A DNA stretch of 64,000 nucleotides from Chloroflexi bacterium AL-N1 (GTDB lineage: Bacteria > Chloroflexota > Chloroflexia > Chloroflexales > Roseiflexaceae), in the NCBI GenBank assembly GCA_013122435.1, contig WYDT01000029.1, forward strand, positions 21,929 to 85,928, in the 5' to 3' direction. Below the pieces are notes generated by a model, which was not told where the DNA came from, searched no databases, and saw only the letters and a list, made by a program, of their open reading frames with translations. This document shows, in pieces, positions 36,045-46,700 of the stretch; the first letter of the stretch is position 1; every line of letters begins with the position of its first letter. The translations under genes and the position numbers were made by a program.

Positions 36045-37508
36045 ATGAGCTACAGAGCAATAACATTTGGAATCATCACGGTGATCATCCTGTTGGGCCT
36101 GGCTGCATGCAGCCAGGGTCCGGCGGGCAGTGAGGCAAACCAGGAAATGGCAGCAGCAACGCCCACAGTTCCTCCGCCAACAGAAGAACCCGGGGAGCAA
36201 GAGAATATGAGTATCGCCGGGCTTTCAAGTGGTATCAGTGCCAACGGCGAGGTAAAAGCTGCACGAGAAGCTGATCTGGTTTTTAGCGTTACCGGTACGG
36301 TTGGAGAGGTTTTCGTTGAGGAAGGAGAAGAAATTGAACAAGGACAACTGCTGATGGAGCTTGACAAACGGTCTTTCGACCAACAAGTTCGCCAGGCCGA
36401 AGCAGCTCTCGCTAGTGCACGTTCTCAGCAGGCTGGATTGTATGAAGATCCACGCGCAGCTGATATTAATGCGGCGAATGAGCAGATTCGCAGCGCCGAG
36501 ACTGCCCTGGCAGAACTGCAAAATGGTCCCAAAACAACGGATGTGCAAACTGCTCAGGCATCGCTTGAACAGGCCCGCATTAATCTCGAGTCGACTCGCA
36601 ATCAATTATCGCTGAACAAAACCCAGGCTGAGGCACAGGTAGATACCGTAACCGAGTCGTTAGTACAGGCCCAGGCGGCATACGCACAGGCCAAGAGCAA
36701 TTGGGAGTTTGTACAGGATACTGGTCAGAATCCGCAACAACCTGTCCTTGGTGTCGACCAACAAGGGGAGGAAATTGAGAACGATGTGGTTGACTCACAG
36801 CGTGAGTCATACTATGCCCAGTTCGTCCAGGCCGAGGCTGCATTACGTCAGTCTGAACAAGGTGTTCAGAGTGCCGTAGTTGCCGCAGAAGAAGCCCGCA
36901 AAGCCGAGCTTGTTGGTATTCAAACGGCTGAGCAACAGGTGGTGCAGGCCGCGGCCAGTTTGGAAGATCTTCTGAATGGCGCCGACCCCGACCAGATAGC
37001 AAGCGCCGAGGCACAAGTGGCGAGCGCCCGATCTCAACTTGATCAACTGACTCGACCACCCACAAACTCATCGGCAGCACAGGCTGTCGCATCGGTTGAA
37101 CAAGCTGAGTCATCGCTTGAGTCGGCTCTCCTGAACCGTGAGAATGCAGAGCTGCGAGCACCGTTCGATGGTGTGGTGGCAGCCATCAATGTCGATCCTG
37201 GTGAGCTGAGTTCGGCAGGTACACCCTCGGCGATTACTATCGTCGATCTGAGTAGCCTGCATGTAGAAGTTCAGATCAGCGATGTTGACATTGCAGAGGT
37301 CCAGCTCGGTCAAGAGGCACGTGTGTTTGCCGAAGGTATCTCGGATCAGGTATTTACTGGCGAGGTGACCTATATTGCACCAACAGCGATAGCGAATGGG
37401 AATATTCGTACCTATCTGGTACGGGTTACTTTAGATGAAGATGATCGAGATGGACTTCGCCCTGGGATGAGCGCACGAGTTGAACTTGGAGAAGTACCAG
37501 AAGTATAA
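36045..37508 (+). CDS. RND adaptor (membrane-fusion) lipoprotein
   Basis: 487-residue HlyD/AcrA-type periplasmic adaptor. Lipobox LAAC with Cys at about residue 22 anchors it. A biotinyl-lipoyl half (GTVGEVFVEEGEEIEQGQLLMELD) is followed by a long Ala/Gln/Glu-rich helical hairpin (about residues 105-365), the second lipoyl half (ELRAPFDGVVAAINVDPGEL) and a beta-barrel domain ending GLRPGMSARVEL. The hairpin is unusually long, so it could reach far from the membrane. It forms an operon with the RND pump. GGGAGATAGACG precedes the ATG. Confidence 0.92.
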   Translation: MSYRAITFGIITVIILLGLAACSQGPAGSEANQEMAAATPTVPPPTEEPGEQENMSIAGLSSGISANGEVKAAREADLVFSVTGTVGEVFVEEGEEIEQGQLLMELDKRSFDQQVRQAEAALASARSQQAGLYEDPRAADINAANEQIRSAETALAELQNGPKTTDVQTAQASLEQARINLESTRNQLSLNKTQAEAQVDTVTESLVQAQAAYAQAKSNWEFVQDTGQNPQQPVLGVDQQGEEIENDVVDSQRESYYAQFVQAEAALRQSEQGVQSAVVAAEEARKAELVGIQTAEQQVVQAAASLEDLLNGADPDQIASAEAQVASARSQLDQLTRPPTNSSAAQAVASVEQAESSLESALLNRENAELRAPFDGVVAAINVDPGELSSAGTPSAITIVDLSSLHVEVQISDVDIAEVQLGQEARVFAEGISDQVFTGEVTYIAPTAIANGNIRTYLVRVTLDEDDRDGLRPGMSARVELGEVPEV

Positions 37509-37708
37509 ATGAATAAGGGTGTTTGTGACAATGTACCTTGTATGTTATAGTGATTCGTGTGTTGTGTCTACGCCGCGTCAATGATGCCACGCGTACGTAA
37601 CAACTTTAACAAAGTACTGAAGCATATGATTTTTGCCGACTATGTTTGGAGCAAATCCAAGTTTTCTTGTTGAAATACACAAACGCCCATTACCAGAAAT
37701 ATATAATT

Positions 37709-38209
37709 ATGGATACACACATTTCGGTTCTGACAACACTGTATACCGCACATCGCCATGAGCTGCTGGCGTACTTAACAACCTTGTTACGCAATCAGGA
37801 TGATGCGGAAGATATTTGCCATGAGGCATTTCTCAAAGCTATACGCCATGGAACACCGCGTAATGCCCTTACTAATCCATTAGCGTGGCTGTATCAAATC
37901 GCTCGCAATACCGCCCTTGATGAACTCCGCCGCCGTCGTCGCGTGTATATTGATCAACTCCCCGATGCTGATCTGTTAGTTGACCAGAGTACCAATGTGG
38001 ATATGCGATTGAGCACACGTGATCAAGTGCGGAAGGCCCTGGCAGGTGTTCCATCGTTGTATCGAGAAGCGCTCTTACTGTATGTATGGTACGGGTATAA
38101 TGTCAAGGATATCGCAGCTTTGTGTGGTTGTTCGACCACCGCCGTCAAAGCACGTTTGTTTCGTGCACGGGCCTACTTTCGTACTGCGTACGATGCAGAG
38201 ATGTGCTGA
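37709..38209 (+). CDS. ECF-type RNA polymerase sigma factor
   Basis: 166 residues from the ATG at 37709 (a longer version would start at TTG 37646). Region 2 is HRHELLAYLTTLLRNQDDAEDICHEAFLKAI with the core-binding and -10 recognition helices, followed by WLYQIARNTALDELRRRRR. Region 4 carries the helix-turn-helix VKDIAALCGCSTTAVKARLFRARAYF. No anti-sigma factor follows, which is unusual; the next supported gene is on the other strand. It could direct expression of a stress or envelope regulon, which is not identifiable here. The ribosome-binding site is weak for either start. Confidence 0.88.
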   Translation: MDTHISVLTTLYTAHRHELLAYLTTLLRNQDDAEDICHEAFLKAIRHGTPRNALTNPLAWLYQIARNTALDELRRRRRVYIDQLPDADLLVDQSTNVDMRLSTRDQVRKALAGVPSLYREALLLYVWYGYNVKDIAALCGCSTTAVKARLFRARAYFRTAYDAEMC

Positions 38210-38532
38210 ATGAACTAGCCTGATGCATAATACAAGACTTTTTGAGACCTGACAGTTGTAGTAAACATGTTAGGTCTCTATAAACATACAGTCCTGGTAG
38301 GTATTGCCACGATTCTTGTCGATGCAGACCCACAACAAGCCCACGCTATATTAGCTATTGTTGAGAACCGTCCCGTGGTGATGTCAGAAAACCAGCAACA
38401 TATCATTGAGGTACAGAAACTGCTTATGTCGCGATACGAAAATACAGGTACCAGAACAACCTCCGAACCTACGGATATGCTCTCACTACAAACCGTTGTT
38501 ACAACACTTCTCAAAAACCATAACGACAGGTC
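38210..38532 (+). other. 323-bp stretch with only a doubtful short reading frame
   Basis: A forward frame at 38267-38584 (105 codons) overlaps the end of the glycosyltransferase gene, has no clear ribosome-binding site, matches no family I know, and is not typical of an anti-sigma factor because it lacks a membrane helix or zinc motif. I treat this stretch as intergenic; the frame is kept only as a possibility. Confidence 0.3.
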
Positions 38533-39753
38533 TTACAGAAACATCGCTTCCTTACCCCAAATCACCTTTTGCCAATCGTTCTGAACACGGTCGTATAAAC
38601 GCGATGTTAAGGTTGCGATACGAGGCCAGTTGTAGACATCGCACACCTCACGGAACGCATTACACACGCGTGCATGAGACCATTTGGGATTCTGAAGTGT
38701 GTGTAAAATCCCCCATGCAAGTGAGTCTGCATTGTTGGGATACACGATAATCCCTGTTTCGTGGAGTCGTACAACCTCAGCAAGTCCCCCCGTGTTCGTG
38801 ACAATAACGGGACACTTGGTAGACATCGCTTCAAGGGCTGTGATCCCAAAAGGTTCGTAGATCGAGGGAAACACCGCTGCATCAGCCACCGCGTACAGTC
38901 GATCCCGATCAGCATCAGAGATATAGCCAGTAAAAATAACGTCGTTATCAATACCCAGCGATTGTGCACGAGCCTTGAGATTGTCGAGGTAGTTACCGGT
39001 TCCAGCGATCAAGAGCCGTACATGCGGAAAGACCTGGCGCACACGTGTCCATGACTCAAGCAAGACATGGACACCCTTCTCATAGACCATGCGCCCGACG
39101 TGGAACACCAATGGATGATCATCAACGGCGAAATGCTGTCGGAACGCCTGCCGCGTGTGTTCAGAGGAGAAAGGGTCAGGGTAGATATTTACTGCATTCG
39201 GAATGATATCGATCTTATCATGGGGGGTACCAAAATAGTCATGCACCTGATCGGCCATAAAATACGAGCATGTAATGACCCGCCACGCCTCATAGGTCAG
39301 TCGCCACTCAAGATTATTGATATGCCCGACATGTCCATTGCCGATATATCCCTGTTGCCGTCCCCGTTCGGTGGCGTGGATGGTCGCAATCAAGGGTAAA
39401 TGCCACATGTGTTTTAACAGAATACCTGCCTCAGCAGTTAACCAGTCATGCACATGAATGACATCAAAACGACCGTGATCTACCCTGATTTCATAAGCAA
39501 CCTGTTCAAGTAAGGTATTGGCTTGTTGCACAAATGAAGAAAAATTCGCAGCTTCCATGTGCGGTGGTTCAACACGGTGCACATGGACACCAGAGGGGAG
39601 TTGCTCATATGCCTCACCACCACGCAGCAAAGGAGTTAGGACATGGACTTCAACCTGTTGGGCTGCGAGTGCTGGTGCAAGTTCCATAACATGACGGCCC
39701 ATACCTCCAATAATATGCGGTGGATACTCCCAGGATAACATCAAGACGCGCAT
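38533..39753 (-). CDS. Glycosyltransferase family 4
   Basis: 406-residue retaining GT-B glycosyltransferase. The ATG at 39753 follows GGAGGA and gives MRVLMLSWEYPPHIIGGMGRHVMELAPAL, the glycine-loop start of GT4 enzymes of the glycogen-synthase-like branch. DVIHVHDWLTAEAG, the GRMVYEKGVHVLLESW acceptor/donor block, and the nucleotide-sugar EX7E motif in PSIYEPFGITALEAMS are all present. It probably transfers a glucose-type sugar to a soluble or cell-wall acceptor; the exact product cannot be told. It is a single-gene unit, divergent from the MFS sugar transporter. Confidence 0.9.
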   Translation of the reverse strand: MRVLMLSWEYPPHIIGGMGRHVMELAPALAAQQVEVHVLTPLLRGGEAYEQLPSGVHVHRVEPPHMEAANFSSFVQQANTLLEQVAYEIRVDHGRFDVIHVHDWLTAEAGILLKHMWHLPLIATIHATERGRQQGYIGNGHVGHINNLEWRLTYEAWRVITCSYFMADQVHDYFGTPHDKIDIIPNAVNIYPDPFSSEHTRQAFRQHFAVDDHPLVFHVGRMVYEKGVHVLLESWTRVRQVFPHVRLLIAGTGNYLDNLKARAQSLGIDNDVIFTGYISDADRDRLYAVADAAVFPSIYEPFGITALEAMSTKCPVIVTNTGGLAEVVRLHETGIIVYPNNADSLAWGILHTLQNPKWSHARVCNAFREVCDVYNWPRIATLTSRLYDRVQNDWQKVIWGKEAMFL

Positions 39754-40103
39754 CGTTCCTCCGTTGTTGCGAGCTGAGACGATCATTCCGATTATAACAT
39801 GTTGATAATAATTTAATTACTGATAATTTTGTGATATTAGTTACCAGTATTGCGAACATACATAAATATACGAGTTAACATAATAAAAGAAGCATAGTCT
39901 ATTCTACACGATGATTTCATCATTATGGGATGAAAATGAACACTGTGCTGTCTTTGGTGACTTTATTCGCGACAAATATACTACGAATGTTAGTATTACG
40001 AGTGAAACTAGACATAGCATTTGTTCTCTGCCATAATGCCAGAGATATCTCCAGACACATTATAGTAAAATTATAGATGTGAATAGCGGCAGGAGTTACC
40101 TAG
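39754..40103 (+). promoter_or_regulatory. 350-bp AT-rich divergent promoter region
   Basis: There is no gene here. A good sigma-70-type promoter for the MFS gene is TAGACA at 40009-40014, a 17-base spacer, and CATAAT at 40032-40037 (5/6 matches in each hexamer). The left half is rich in AATAATTTAATTAC-like runs that could hold the divergent glycosyltransferase promoter. A small ATGATTTCATCAT inverted repeat lies near 39911. Confidence 0.55.
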
Positions 40104-41438
40104 ATGCGCCTCAAGTATCCTCGTCTTTTGCTCTTAAGTCTGGCTTTTTTAGGAATACAGGTGTTATTTGCGATCTACAATGCCTATGTGCCTGTATTTC
40201 TCCAATCTGGCCGTCCAGACTTTATTGAAGATAGTCCGGTCCTGGGTGGTTTTGCCTTAGGAACGACTGTTACGGGCTTTATTATGACGTTGGACAATCT
40301 GGCAGCGATTTTTATCCTGCCCTATATTGGTGCGCTCTCTGATGCAACAGTCAGTCGGTTAGGAAAGCGCAAACCCTACATCCTTATTGGTGCACCCATC
40401 GCAGCACTAGGATTCGCAAGCATCCCCTTCATGTTGGGTATGCCATTGTTCGCGTTTATGCTGGTCGTTATCATAACCGTCTTAGCTATTGATGTGATAC
40501 GCACACCAGTTATCTCATTAATGCCCGATATTACTCCTTCACCATTACGTTCACAGGCCAATGGCATTATCAACCTCATGGGCGGAGTGGGTGCAGTTCT
40601 GGCCTTCCTTATTGGTGGGGTATTGTATCGTCAGTCTACTATCTCACCATTTATATTCGGTGCCATCATGCTGCTTATAGGATGTATGCTGGTAGTGACG
40701 TTCTTACCGCTTCCACCTGAGCAGCGGCATACCACTAAAGCAACCGACAATCTATGGCAGCAGGTCCGTCGTGCTACCCAGAGTAAGGAAAGCAATATTC
40801 TGCACGATCTCCAGGCTGTACGGCGTGACCGCGAATATTCCATCCTCTTTTTGCTTGGTGCCACGTTCTGTTGGTTTCTGGCCTACAGTGCGCTAACGGT
40901 ATTCTTTACCTCATTTGCCATTGTATCGCTGGGCGTACCACGTGGCGATGAAGCCCAATTGCTAACCTTTTTTGCCTTATCGATTGTAGTGGCCGCCTTC
41001 CCTGGTGGTATTCTGGGCACCAGGATTGGGCGTAAGCGTGTAATCTGGATTGGCCTCAGCCTGTTTGCGTTAGCGCTCCTCTGTATTGGCGTATCCTCGA
41101 ACTTGAATATCATCCGCTTGCTGCTTGTCTTTGGTGGCGTAGGATGGGCCTTTGTGGTCGTCAATTCCTTTCCGATGGTGCTCGACTGTGCGCCTGCTGA
41201 ACGAGCCGAACGACTGGGTGTGTACACAGGGTTGTATTATCTTGCATCACAATCGGCTGAAATTATTGGCCCGGTGCTTGTAGGAGGGTTTCTCGATCTC
41301 ACAGGGCGTAACTACCGTTTTATTTTTGTGTATGCCTTCGTCGTGTTATTGGCTGCCCTGATCCTGATGACACGGGTGCAACGGGGCGAGAGTCCTGTGT
41401 TGCCTCTCTCTAACACACAGAAGGGTGTAGAAACATAG
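40104..41438 (+). CDS. MFS sugar transporter (GPH/SLC45-like)
   Basis: 444-residue twelve-helix transporter. The N-terminal half contains GALSDATVSRLGKRKPYILIGAP, the loop 2-3 motif of the glycoside-cation symporter and SLC45-like group, and MPDITPSPLRSQANGIINLMGGVG, also typical. It is therefore a likely importer of a sugar or glycoside, driven by H+ or Na+. The neighbouring glycosidase, 12 bp downstream on the same strand, would act on the same substrate. A GGAG ribosome-binding site precedes the ATG and a good promoter lies upstream. Confidence 0.87.
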   Translation: MRLKYPRLLLLSLAFLGIQVLFAIYNAYVPVFLQSGRPDFIEDSPVLGGFALGTTVTGFIMTLDNLAAIFILPYIGALSDATVSRLGKRKPYILIGAPIAALGFASIPFMLGMPLFAFMLVVIITVLAIDVIRTPVISLMPDITPSPLRSQANGIINLMGGVGAVLAFLIGGVLYRQSTISPFIFGAIMLLIGCMLVVTFLPLPPEQRHTTKATDNLWQQVRRATQSKESNILHDLQAVRRDREYSILFLLGATFCWFLAYSALTVFFTSFAIVSLGVPRGDEAQLLTFFALSIVVAAFPGGILGTRIGRKRVIWIGLSLFALALLCIGVSSNLNIIRLLLVFGGVGWAFVVVNSFPMVLDCAPAERAERLGVYTGLYYLASQSAEIIGPVLVGGFLDLTGRNYRFIFVYAFVVLLAALILMTRVQRGESPVLPLSNTQKGVET

Positions 41439-41450
41439 GAGAATGCCGCT

Positions 41451-43674
41451 ATGAAGCGCGTTGTGATGTTCGGTATCGGCTTGCTTGGCGGAGTGGGTGC
41501 TGGTCTCACGTTGTGGTGGGGTCGTCGACAATATCGTCAGCGCCAGATCATCGGTCGGTTAACCTGTGCTGCGCCATCCATGCATTTTGCAGTTGGACAG
41601 TTTCTGGTTTTTTGGGAAAAGGAAGATGGAGGACAGTTACGCATTTACCATCAGGAACAACCTGAGCGGCCCTTGTGGAGTAGCATCGCAGGTCAGGGGT
41701 TTGTGGCGGCTGCCCGTGGCACAGAGACGATCACGGAAGTGCGGGGGAACTTTTTTGTGTATGATCGGCTGCATACGCTATGTGTCGATCAACAGATTGA
41801 GCGCCTCTCTGCCACCAGACAAACCGTTACCCTGTCTGGGATTTTGCAGCAGCGGCGAGGGCATGCGAAGGTTGATTACATGCTCACATTAACGGCCAGT
41901 AGTTCCAATCAACTCAGTTTCACATTGGAGTTCGCCGATAGCTCATACAACCGTGCATACCTGACCTATGCTTCTGATCCAGACGAGCACTTCTTTGGTT
42001 TTGGTGAGCAGTTTTCCTGCTTCAATCTTAAAGGCAAACGGCTCCCGATTTTTGTCATGGAGCAGGGGATTGGGCGTGGCGCACAGCCAATCACTCTGGG
42101 GGCGCATCTCCAGGCGTGTGCAGGCGGTGCCTGGCACACGTCGTATGCTGGTGTGCCGCACTATATCACGAGTCAGCTGCGCTCACTGTTTTTAGAGAAC
42201 TACGAGTATGTCGTGTTTGACATGCGTCAGCCGGATCGGGTGCAGATCCAACTTTTCGCTGACCGAATGGTCGGTCGTCTGATCTACGGTGCAACACCGC
42301 GCCAACTCATCGAAGAGTACACCACCTACACCGGGCGAATGCGACCCCTGCCAGACTGGATACACGATGGGGCCATCGTCGGGCTTCAGGGTGGTACGGA
42401 ACAGGTACGGCATTTGTGGGCAGTCTTACGTGCTCATAACATACCTATTACAGCGCTCTGGTTGCAGGACTGGGTTGGTCGGCGCACCACCAGTTTTGGT
42501 GAGCAACTCTGGTGGAACTGGGAACTCGACCGTGAACGCTATCCTGAATGGGAGCAGCTTCGCAACGATCTAGCGGAGCAGGGGATCAGGATTCTGATCT
42601 ATATCAACCCGTTTTTCGTGGATACCTCCGAGAAGTCGAGTGTTCAGCGCAATCTGTTTGCAGAGGCCAAAACGCGTGGCTTCTTGGTTAAGCGGCCCAA
42701 TGGCGAACCGTATCTGCTGCGAAGCACCGACTTTGACGCAGGCTTGCTTGACATAACAAATCCTGCAGCGCGTATCTGGATGCAGGATATTATCAAAGAG
42801 CAGGTCGTTGGCGTTGGTGCGAGGGTTGCCCCACGATGCGTTGCTCTTCTCGGGCGCGTCGGCAACGCAGTATCACAATGAGTATCCCGAGGCATGGGCC
42901 AGGCTCAACCGTGAGGTGGTGGACTCGTGGGTGGATGGCGATGACATGGTGTTCTTTGTACGTGCAGGTTATCGGCAAAGCCCTGGGCTGACCACGCTCT
43001 TCTGGCTGGGTGATCAGCTTGTATCATGGGATCGTCACGATGGTTTGAAGACCGCTGTCACCGGATTGTTGAGCAGCGGCATGTCCGGCTTCAGTTTTAA
43101 CCATAGCGATATCGGCGGCTACACGACTATCAGCCATCCCCTGCGTAACTATCACCGTAGTAAGGAACTGCTCCTACGCTGGATCGAGCTGAATGCCTTT
43201 ACAACCGTCTTTCGGTCGCACGAGGGCAATCGTCCACTGGTGAATGCACAGGTCTATTCTGATGCAGAGACGCTGGCCCATTTTAGCCGTTTTGCGCGTG
43301 TCTATCGCGCGTGGGGTTTTTATCGTAAGCAGTTGATGCAGGAAGCGGCGGCAACTGGCATGCCTGTAGTACGCCATCTCTTCCTCCACTACCCCGATGA
43401 TCCGGCGGTCTACAACATCTCCTATGAGCAGTTTCTGGTTGGCAGCGAGTTACTCATTGTGCCTGTACTCGATCCAGGGCAGGACACGGTCACCGTCTAT
43501 CTCCCACAGGGTCGCTGGGTGCATGTCTGGTCGGGGACGACCTATGGCAGCGACAACCATGCAACTCGTGTGACCATCGCTGCACCACTGGGCCAACCAG
43601 GGGTGTTTTATCGATGTGGTTCCCAGGTTGGGATGACGTTTGTGGCTCACTTGGAAGAAGCGGGGTGTTTGTGA
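41451..43674 (+). pseudogene. GH31 glycosidase (sulfoquinovosidase-like branch) with the nucleophile region deleted
   Basis: The first frame (41451-42881) and second frame (open to 43674) together make one GH31 alpha-glycosidase of about 740 residues with an N-terminal membrane anchor. QDWVGRRTTSFG, WWNWELDRERYP, YINPFF, RAGYRQSPGLTTLFWLGDQ, NHSDIGGYTT and RTHEGN-like FRSHEGNRP align with E. coli YihQ as I remember it. The acid/base Asp in WLGDQ is present. Where YihQ has GWMADFGEYLP, carrying the nucleophile Asp, this gene goes directly from GVGA to GLPHDALLF. About eight codons are missing near 42820-42830 and the frame changes. The product should be inactive. The SQ-specific arginine also seems to be Gln, so the ancestral substrate is uncertain. 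Confidence 0.82.
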
Positions 43675-43680
43675 GCACGA

Positions 43681-43722
43681 AAGAGGTTTCTTTCCAACTT
43701 ACGGTAAGAAACCTCTTTTGTT
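43681..43722. terminator. Rho-independent terminator between convergent genes
   Basis: AAAGAGGTTTCTT (43681-43693) pairs perfectly with AAGAAACCTCTTT (43707-43719) around a 13-base loop. A T stretch follows on the plus strand and the A-rich 5' arm gives T residues on the minus strand, so it can serve both the glycosidase and the convergent secreted-protein operon. Confidence 0.85.
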
Positions 43723-43742
43723 GCCTTTAGCAAGGTAACAGA

Positions 43743-46700
43743 CTAACGATTAAGGAATACGCTAATATCGTCACTATAGAGATTTGCCGTCACCACATCC
43801 AGTTTGTTATTATTATTGAGATCGGCAATTGCTATATCGTATGGCCATTGACCTGTTGGATAGCTTACACCTTCCTGAAAGGTTCCATCACTATTATTGA
43901 TATGGACATTGATAGCTTGATTTTGTTCATAGACATAGGTCCCAATAACCAGATCAGCAGAACCATCTTGGTTAACATCTCCAGTTGTGATAGACCATGC
44001 AGTGGAGCCTGTTGTATAGCTGATTGGTGTTTGGAAGGTTCCATTACCATTATTAAATAACACATTCACGTTTTGATCTCGTTGTGATAGTGCGGCAGCA
44101 AGGTCTGCATGTCCATCATTATTAAAATCTGCCACAGTGATTGATTGAGGGATGCCTGTGAGACTATAAGTGACTGCGGCTTGTAGAATCCCATTACCAT
44201 TCCCGAGAAGAATACTCACACTACGCCCCTGCTCATTCGCCACAATCACATCCAGGAATTGATCATTATCTATAGTGGTGGTGACGATACTTTTAGGATA
44301 TTCGTCAACATTATACTGAACAGGTGCTTGGAAGCTACCATTTCCTAATCCCAGTAACACACTAATAGTGTTCGACACATAATTAGAAACTATAATATCA
44401 AGTTGGTTGTCATTGTTGAGATCAGCTAAAACCACTTTCTTTGGATGAGTTCCTGGGTTATAGCTGTTCGGAGACTGTACAAAGGTGCCATCCCCATTAC
44501 CCATCATAATATAGACCATATTGGCAGATTGGTCTGTGACAACCACATCAGGATTTCCATCGTTATCGATATCACCAATAGCCGCATCAGAAGGCGAAGT
44601 ACCTACTGGGTAGTTGTTAAAGGGAGCAAATGAACCATCACCTGAACCTAAAAGGACACTAATTGCATGACTATTGGTCCCCGCTGTTACCAAGTCTGGT
44701 ATCGTATCGGCATTCACATCTCCTATGGCAATAGAATTAGGAGATCGACCAGTAGCATAGTTTTCTGCTTCTGCAAAGTTAGGTGGTGGTGGCTCGGTGT
44801 TGGGGCCTCCATTGACAGGTGCCGTGTCAGTCGCTGTGTTCCCATCATTATCCGTTACCCGTAACGTGACCAACCCCTCGAAGTCTAGCGTGTACGTATG
44901 CGTTACGACTGGCTCCGCAGACATGATATCAAACACACCATCACTATCGGTGTCCCATTCATACAGTTCGATCAAGCCATCTGGGTCGATACTGTTCAGA
45001 CCATTGAGGAGGATCGGCTCGTCTGGGGGTGCCGTATAGGGTCCCCCGGCATCGGCAATCGGGGATTGCGCGACCGTATCAAGAGCCTCTAGCACAGCAT
45101 CAGTCACATCAGAGGCTGCGTTGGCTTGAAATGCAGTGCCGCCCGTGCCATCAGCAATCGTTTGAAAGGCTGCTTCAACATTAGGCCATCCACCTATGGC
45201 AATAGGATAGATTTGTACCGTACCACCTCCGCTGGTGATGAGTTCTGCTAAAAAGGACCTTTGGCTTGTTCCGACCGCATTCGCCGCATCTAGCACTGCA
45301 CTGAGCGTATAATTTGTTGATGGCTCAGGGTCGTGTGGTGCTGCATCGCCCATAAGAATGATCGTTTTATTGGCATCGGTACGCCAGGAAAGATTGATTG
45401 CCTGCATGAGTCCAGAGAACACCGACTCAGGTACATCGTTTCCCCCACCAACCGTTAAACTATCGATAGCACTGATAATCGTTGACGTATCGGAAGAGAA
45501 TGCAAGGACCGTACGCGTTTGATAATCCCCTGGTTCACCATAGGGTGGTTCTGGCAAATCACGATAATCAACAAGTGCAACGCGATAATCATCGCCGCTA
45601 CTGGCTAAGGCATTGACAATATCGGTGGCCGATGCCTTCACAGCGGCAATATCATCATCCATACTTCGGGTGGTATCAATGACAAAGACGATATCCTGTG
45701 TTTGGGCAGTCCGTGTACATCCTTCGGCAGGGCAAAGCCGCACGTTGGTAGTGTGTGCAGGCCAGCCACCCTCGCTGAAGCGGAATGGCCCGTCATCGGT
45801 ACGGCGAACCAGGTCAAAGCGGAGGGTATAGGTTCCAGCACCCCAATCTGAGGGCACATCATCAATGGTAATGTCTAAGAAGCGTGCTTCACCCGGATCT
45901 ACATCACATACGGTAGTGCGTTGAAGTCCACCACGTTGTTCGAGTTCAAATTCGGATGTCCAACGACTCCAGGTGTAGCTTAGATAATAACTTATATCCA
46001 AGGCAGCATTACAGGTCCATGGGTTTACACTCGTGTTTTGTACCTGTATGCGTATGGGGTAGGACGCACCTGCCTCCATATCTGGTGCTTGACGACTACC
46101 TGCACCCCAATCGATCTGTAGCGGCGCCCAGCGTGCATTGGGGGTAGCAATCGTACCATTCACAGTACTCCGCAGATGCACACCTGTATAGTAATGCGTA
46201 AGAATTTGTTCAGGTCGAGTCCAGCGCACGCTCCAACGATCACTGCCTCGATCTCTTATAGCACAGCGGTCTCCCCTTGCCCAGCGATTTGCACCAAATT
46301 GAGTCATACCTCTCCCATGGCTTGCATTTTGATCTTCTAGGCTCACGGCACATGGATCGTCACTGTTTCCAGTGGTACTAATTGGGTCAACTTTAGGCTC
46401 AGTTTCAAGTTCAGGGACAACACCGTCGGGCCAATCTGCTGAGAATTCGCTTTGAATAGGATTGTCGTTGGTACTTAATGAAAGGTACTGATTTCTGCCT
46501 ACCGCATTACATATCATCTGTTGTTCAACTGTTATTTGTCCTGGATCAAAAAAGTCATCAGTACACGGGTTGACGTTGGTTGGAATAGGATTAGTAGGTG
46601 AATTTCCAACATAATCACCTAATCGATCAAAGAAATAGGGAACAAAGGCTTGGTATTCAATCGAATTATTAATATTATTGTTGTTTGCTATGTGGTAGTA

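Noticed and set aside
38267..38584. 105-codon forward frame as a gene.
   Set aside because: No ribosome-binding site, no known family, and it overlaps the well-supported glycosyltransferase gene on the other strand.
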